DNA of 64,000 nucleotides, taken from contig NZ_CP018725.1 of NCBI RefSeq assembly GCF_001908725.1, forward strand, positions 3,720,001 through 3,784,000, in the 5' to 3' direction. The notes under the pieces are model-generated. The model saw only the letters and a list, made by a program, of their open reading frames with translations, did not search any database and was not told where the DNA came from. Positions 61,744 through 64,000 of the stretch are shown piece by piece. The stretch's first letter is position 1. Each line of letters starts with the position of its first letter. Made by a program: the position numbers and the translations under genes. Source of the stretch: Xanthomonas vesicatoria ATCC 35937 (GTDB lineage Bacteria; Pseudomonadota; Gammaproteobacteria; Xanthomonadales; Xanthomonadaceae).

Positions 61744-63111
61744 ATGAGCAACGCACGGATGCGCTGGTGGTTGGTGGGATGGTTACTGTTCTGCATGCAC
61801 GCGACCGCTGCAGCGGCGGCGCCCTGGCGGCTGGTTGCCGGCGGCACGGACTACCAATTGGAGGCGGCACAGGGCGATGTGCAGACGCCCGAGGGCGCCC
61901 GGTTGCGTCTGACCGCCGGCGCCAAGCGCACGGCGGCGTTTGGCGCTGTGGCCGTGCAACTCGATGCCACCGCGCTGCGTGGTCAGTCGCTGGCATTGGA
62001 CGGCCTTTTGCACGCATCTCAAGCGATGCAGGGTGCAAATCTGTGGATGCGGGCAGTTGATGCGCAGGGCAAGGTCCTGGCATTCGAAACCTCGCAGGCT
62101 GATCGGGTGAGTGGCAGTGCTCAGGCACACCGTCGCATTGCGATGCAGATTCCCTCGCAAGCAAATCGATTGGCCGTCGGCGTGGTGCTGCGAGGCGAAG
62201 GTGCGGTCGAGGTGACCGGCTTGCGGCTGACGGCGCAAGCCAGCGTTGACGCTGCATCGGCGGCTGCGATCCTCGACGTCGCCATCCCGTCCATCCGTGA
62301 CCACGCATTGCAGCGCACGCGCATCGATTGGGCTACCCGCGAGCCACAGCTGCGCGCGCAGGCCGCAGACATGCGCGAAGCTGACGCGTATGTCGCCATC
62401 GACGCACTGATCGCCGAGCTCGATGACGGCCACAGCTTCCTGACACGCCCCACGGCGCGGCGCCAGGAGGAGGCGCGCGCTGCCGCGCGACCTGCAGTGC
62501 AGGCACACTTGCTGCAACCGGATGTGGGCTATGTCGAGGTGACCGGCCTGATGACCTCGTCCGGTGATGTCAGGGGCGCCTATCAACGTGCGCTTGCCGC
62601 CGCGCTGGATGGCATGGCATCGCAAGCGCACTGTGGATGGATCGTCGATCTGCGACAGAACACCGGCGGCACGATGTGGCCGATGGTCAACGGGTTGCAT
62701 GCGTTGCTGGGTGACCAGTTGCTCGGCTACTTCGTCGACTCAACAGGTCGGCAGATGCCCTGGCACGCGAAGCCTGCTGCCGGCACGCACGCGTCGCAAG
62801 CCGAGCGCGCGGTGGCCGTCCTGATCGGGCCACACACGGCAAGCGCGGGAGAGATGGTCGCCATCGCGTTCCGTGGGCGACCGGCAACGCGCAGTTTTGG
62901 CCAGCCTAGCGCGGGGAAGACCACCGGCAATCGCTCGGTGGATCTGCCCGGTGGTGGCGTTCTTGCAATTGCCAGCAGTGCCACGCAGGACCGCAATGCA
63001 CAACAACTGGATGGCGCACTGCATCCGGATGTCGCAAGTGATCCGCAGGAAGACGCCATCGACGCGGCGGCGCAGTGGCTGCGCACGCAGCGGTGCTTAG
63101 AACTGCGGTGA
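61744..63111 (+). CDS. Exported S41-family peptidase
   Basis: A 455-residue protein with a signal peptide (cleavage near AAA, about residue 26). The N-terminal 160 residues form a beta-rich domain of unknown type with no PDZ signature. The C-terminal S41 core has DLRQNTGGTMW, the Ser of GPHTASAGEMVAIAF and the Lys of FGQPSAGKTTGN, corresponding to the Ser/Lys dyad of C-terminal processing peptidases. The substrate is unknown. AAGGACAAGG near 61727-61736 serves as ribosome binding site. Confidence 0.83.
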   Translation: MSNARMRWWLVGWLLFCMHATAAAAAPWRLVAGGTDYQLEAAQGDVQTPEGARLRLTAGAKRTAAFGAVAVQLDATALRGQSLALDGLLHASQAMQGANLWMRAVDAQGKVLAFETSQADRVSGSAQAHRRIAMQIPSQANRLAVGVVLRGEGAVEVTGLRLTAQASVDAASAAAILDVAIPSIRDHALQRTRIDWATREPQLRAQAADMREADAYVAIDALIAELDDGHSFLTRPTARRQEEARAAARPAVQAHLLQPDVGYVEVTGLMTSSGDVRGAYQRALAAALDGMASQAHCGWIVDLRQNTGGTMWPMVNGLHALLGDQLLGYFVDSTGRQMPWHAKPAAGTHASQAERAVAVLIGPHTASAGEMVAIAFRGRPATRSFGQPSAGKTTGNRSVDLPGGGVLAIASSATQDRNAQQLDGALHPDVASDPQEDAIDAAAQWLRTQRCLELR

Positions 63112-64000
63112 GATACGCAAGGTGCAAGCGGTGATTGCGTTGCATATGCTCTAGCCGGAGGGCGGCGCTCGAGCACTCTGGCCACGATGCAGTTAACCAA
63201 GGTCCTGCATCTGTGTGGAGTGGCGGGCATGTCGCCATGTCGCAGAAATCGCGCTTGCGATTGCGCAACACCGCGCATGCGTGCGCGCAGATCCACGTGC
63301 GTGCATCAATAGCGATGCTCCTGCTTCAACTGCACCAACGCGGCACCCTGCATTGCAACATTTCGCTGCGCAGCCTGTTGGTGTCAGCTCGCGGGCGCGT
63401 TGGTCTGCATTGAAACCGCTGGGACTGCGATAGAGATCACGCTGTCATTCCATTATCCGCAGCAGAAACAGCGCATTTCGCACAAAAATAGATGATTCCG
63501 ACGCCAGGTTGACAGTGCGGCTGTCGGAAGGCACCTTCGCTGATAACGTTGTCAGCGAACAGGAGCTTGTTCCAGCCGAACACACCACCGCGCCGGCCGT
63601 GCATTGGTTGGCGTCTCGATCCGCGCGCCATGTAGAGCCGCGTGGATCACTGCTTGCGATCCGGCACAGGGGACGGATGGCAGCACGGCGCGCGCAGCGC
63701 TTTAGAGCAACCCATCGGTTGCGACCTGACGTATCAGCCACGAGGTCTACGTAATGCTGTTTCCCCGCCTGTTCCCGTTGTCTGTTTCCGCAACAAGCCA
63801 ACCCTCCGCGCGGCCAATCGACGCGCGCCATCGTCTCTGCGCAGCGCCGCAGATTGCTTTTACATCGCGATTTGCCAAGGCTGTTAAAGCCAGTCCAGTG
63901 CGTGCGCGTCGTGCTTCCTTGAATGACGCTGCAGCCAGACGTTGGCCGCAACGCACACGATTGAGCGCTGCGGTGCGCGGCTTGCTGATTGGTGGCGCCG
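63112..64000. other. 889-base right-end region without a supported gene
   Basis: No frame here has a convincing start, composition or motif. On the minus strand, 63437-63631 encodes a 64-codon stretch with GGVFGWNKLLFADNVISEG, which reads more like real protein than its surroundings and might be the end of a decayed gene, but I cannot identify it. A GTTGTCAGCG-type repeat pair sits near 63511-63558. No IS ends or tRNA found. Confidence 0.4.

Overview
The window is GC-rich DNA from a plant-associated gammaproteobacterium of the Xanthomonadaceae, most likely Xanthomonas of the axonopodis/citri/campestris type. The basis is gene content: an xcs-type (second) type II secretion cluster coupled to a TonB-dependent receptor, a nagQ-nagP-nagR-nagB-II-nagA cluster, and an endopolygalacturonase preceded by a perfect PIP box, the HrpX target typical of this genus. 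I saw no tRNA, rRNA, CRISPR array or intact insertion sequence.

Layout. (1) 1-9.8 kb: cell-wall elongation and remodelling genes mreD-mrdA-rodA, mltB-rlpA and dacC, interrupted by a PIP-box polygalacturonase. (2) 9.9-15.8 kb: a minus-strand LpxR-like lipid A deacylase homologue, then DUF493-lipB-lipA (lipoate synthesis) and the tail-specific protease prc. (3) 15.8-18.7 kb: a TauE/SafE permease divergent from a LysR regulator, and a secreted endonuclease/exonuclease/phosphatase-fold protein. (4) 18.8-23.6 kb: an unusual co-directional group of NMN adenylyltransferase-Nudix, nicotinamide phosphoribosyltransferase, a radical SAM protein and a methyltransferase fused to a nucleotidyltransferase-like domain. 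This is the best candidate here for an undescribed system. (5) 23.7-29.4 kb: small envelope proteins, an unrecognised 465-residue protein, a 6-phosphogluconate dehydrogenase, a Gfo/Idh/MocA oxidoreductase and a BON protein. (6) 30.0-33.8 kb: a three-gene two-component operon. (7) 33.9-37.1 kb: folK, a pteridine reductase, a MidA-type methyltransferase and a VanZ-like protein. (8) 37.3-40.4 kb: a TonB-dependent receptor and a 2OG-Fe(II) oxygenase on the minus strand. (9) 40.5-55.7 kb: a lipoprotein, a large TonB-dependent receptor and the complete xcsC-N set. (10) 56.0-61.4 kb: N-acetylglucosamine catabolism. (11) 61.7-64.0 kb: an S41 peptidase and a gene-poor tail.

How the genes work together. 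Region 1 builds and trims the lateral wall: MreD and RodA/PBP2 polymerise and cross-link, MltB and RlpA cut glycan, and the DacC-type carboxypeptidase trims pentapeptides. LipB transfers an octanoyl group that LipA converts to lipoyl. The two NAD enzymes form a two-step nicotinamide-to-NAD route that may supply the linked radical SAM and methyltransferase genes. The Xcs machine would export proteins through the XcsD secretin, with the neighbouring lipoprotein and receptor as likely partners. NagP imports GlcNAc; NagA and NagB-II take GlcNAc-6-P to fructose-6-P under the GntR and LacI regulators encoded in the cluster.

All functions come from reading motifs and gene order by eye; no database search was run. 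Start codons were moved downstream of the longest reading frame where signal peptides, ribosome binding sites or family lengths favoured it.
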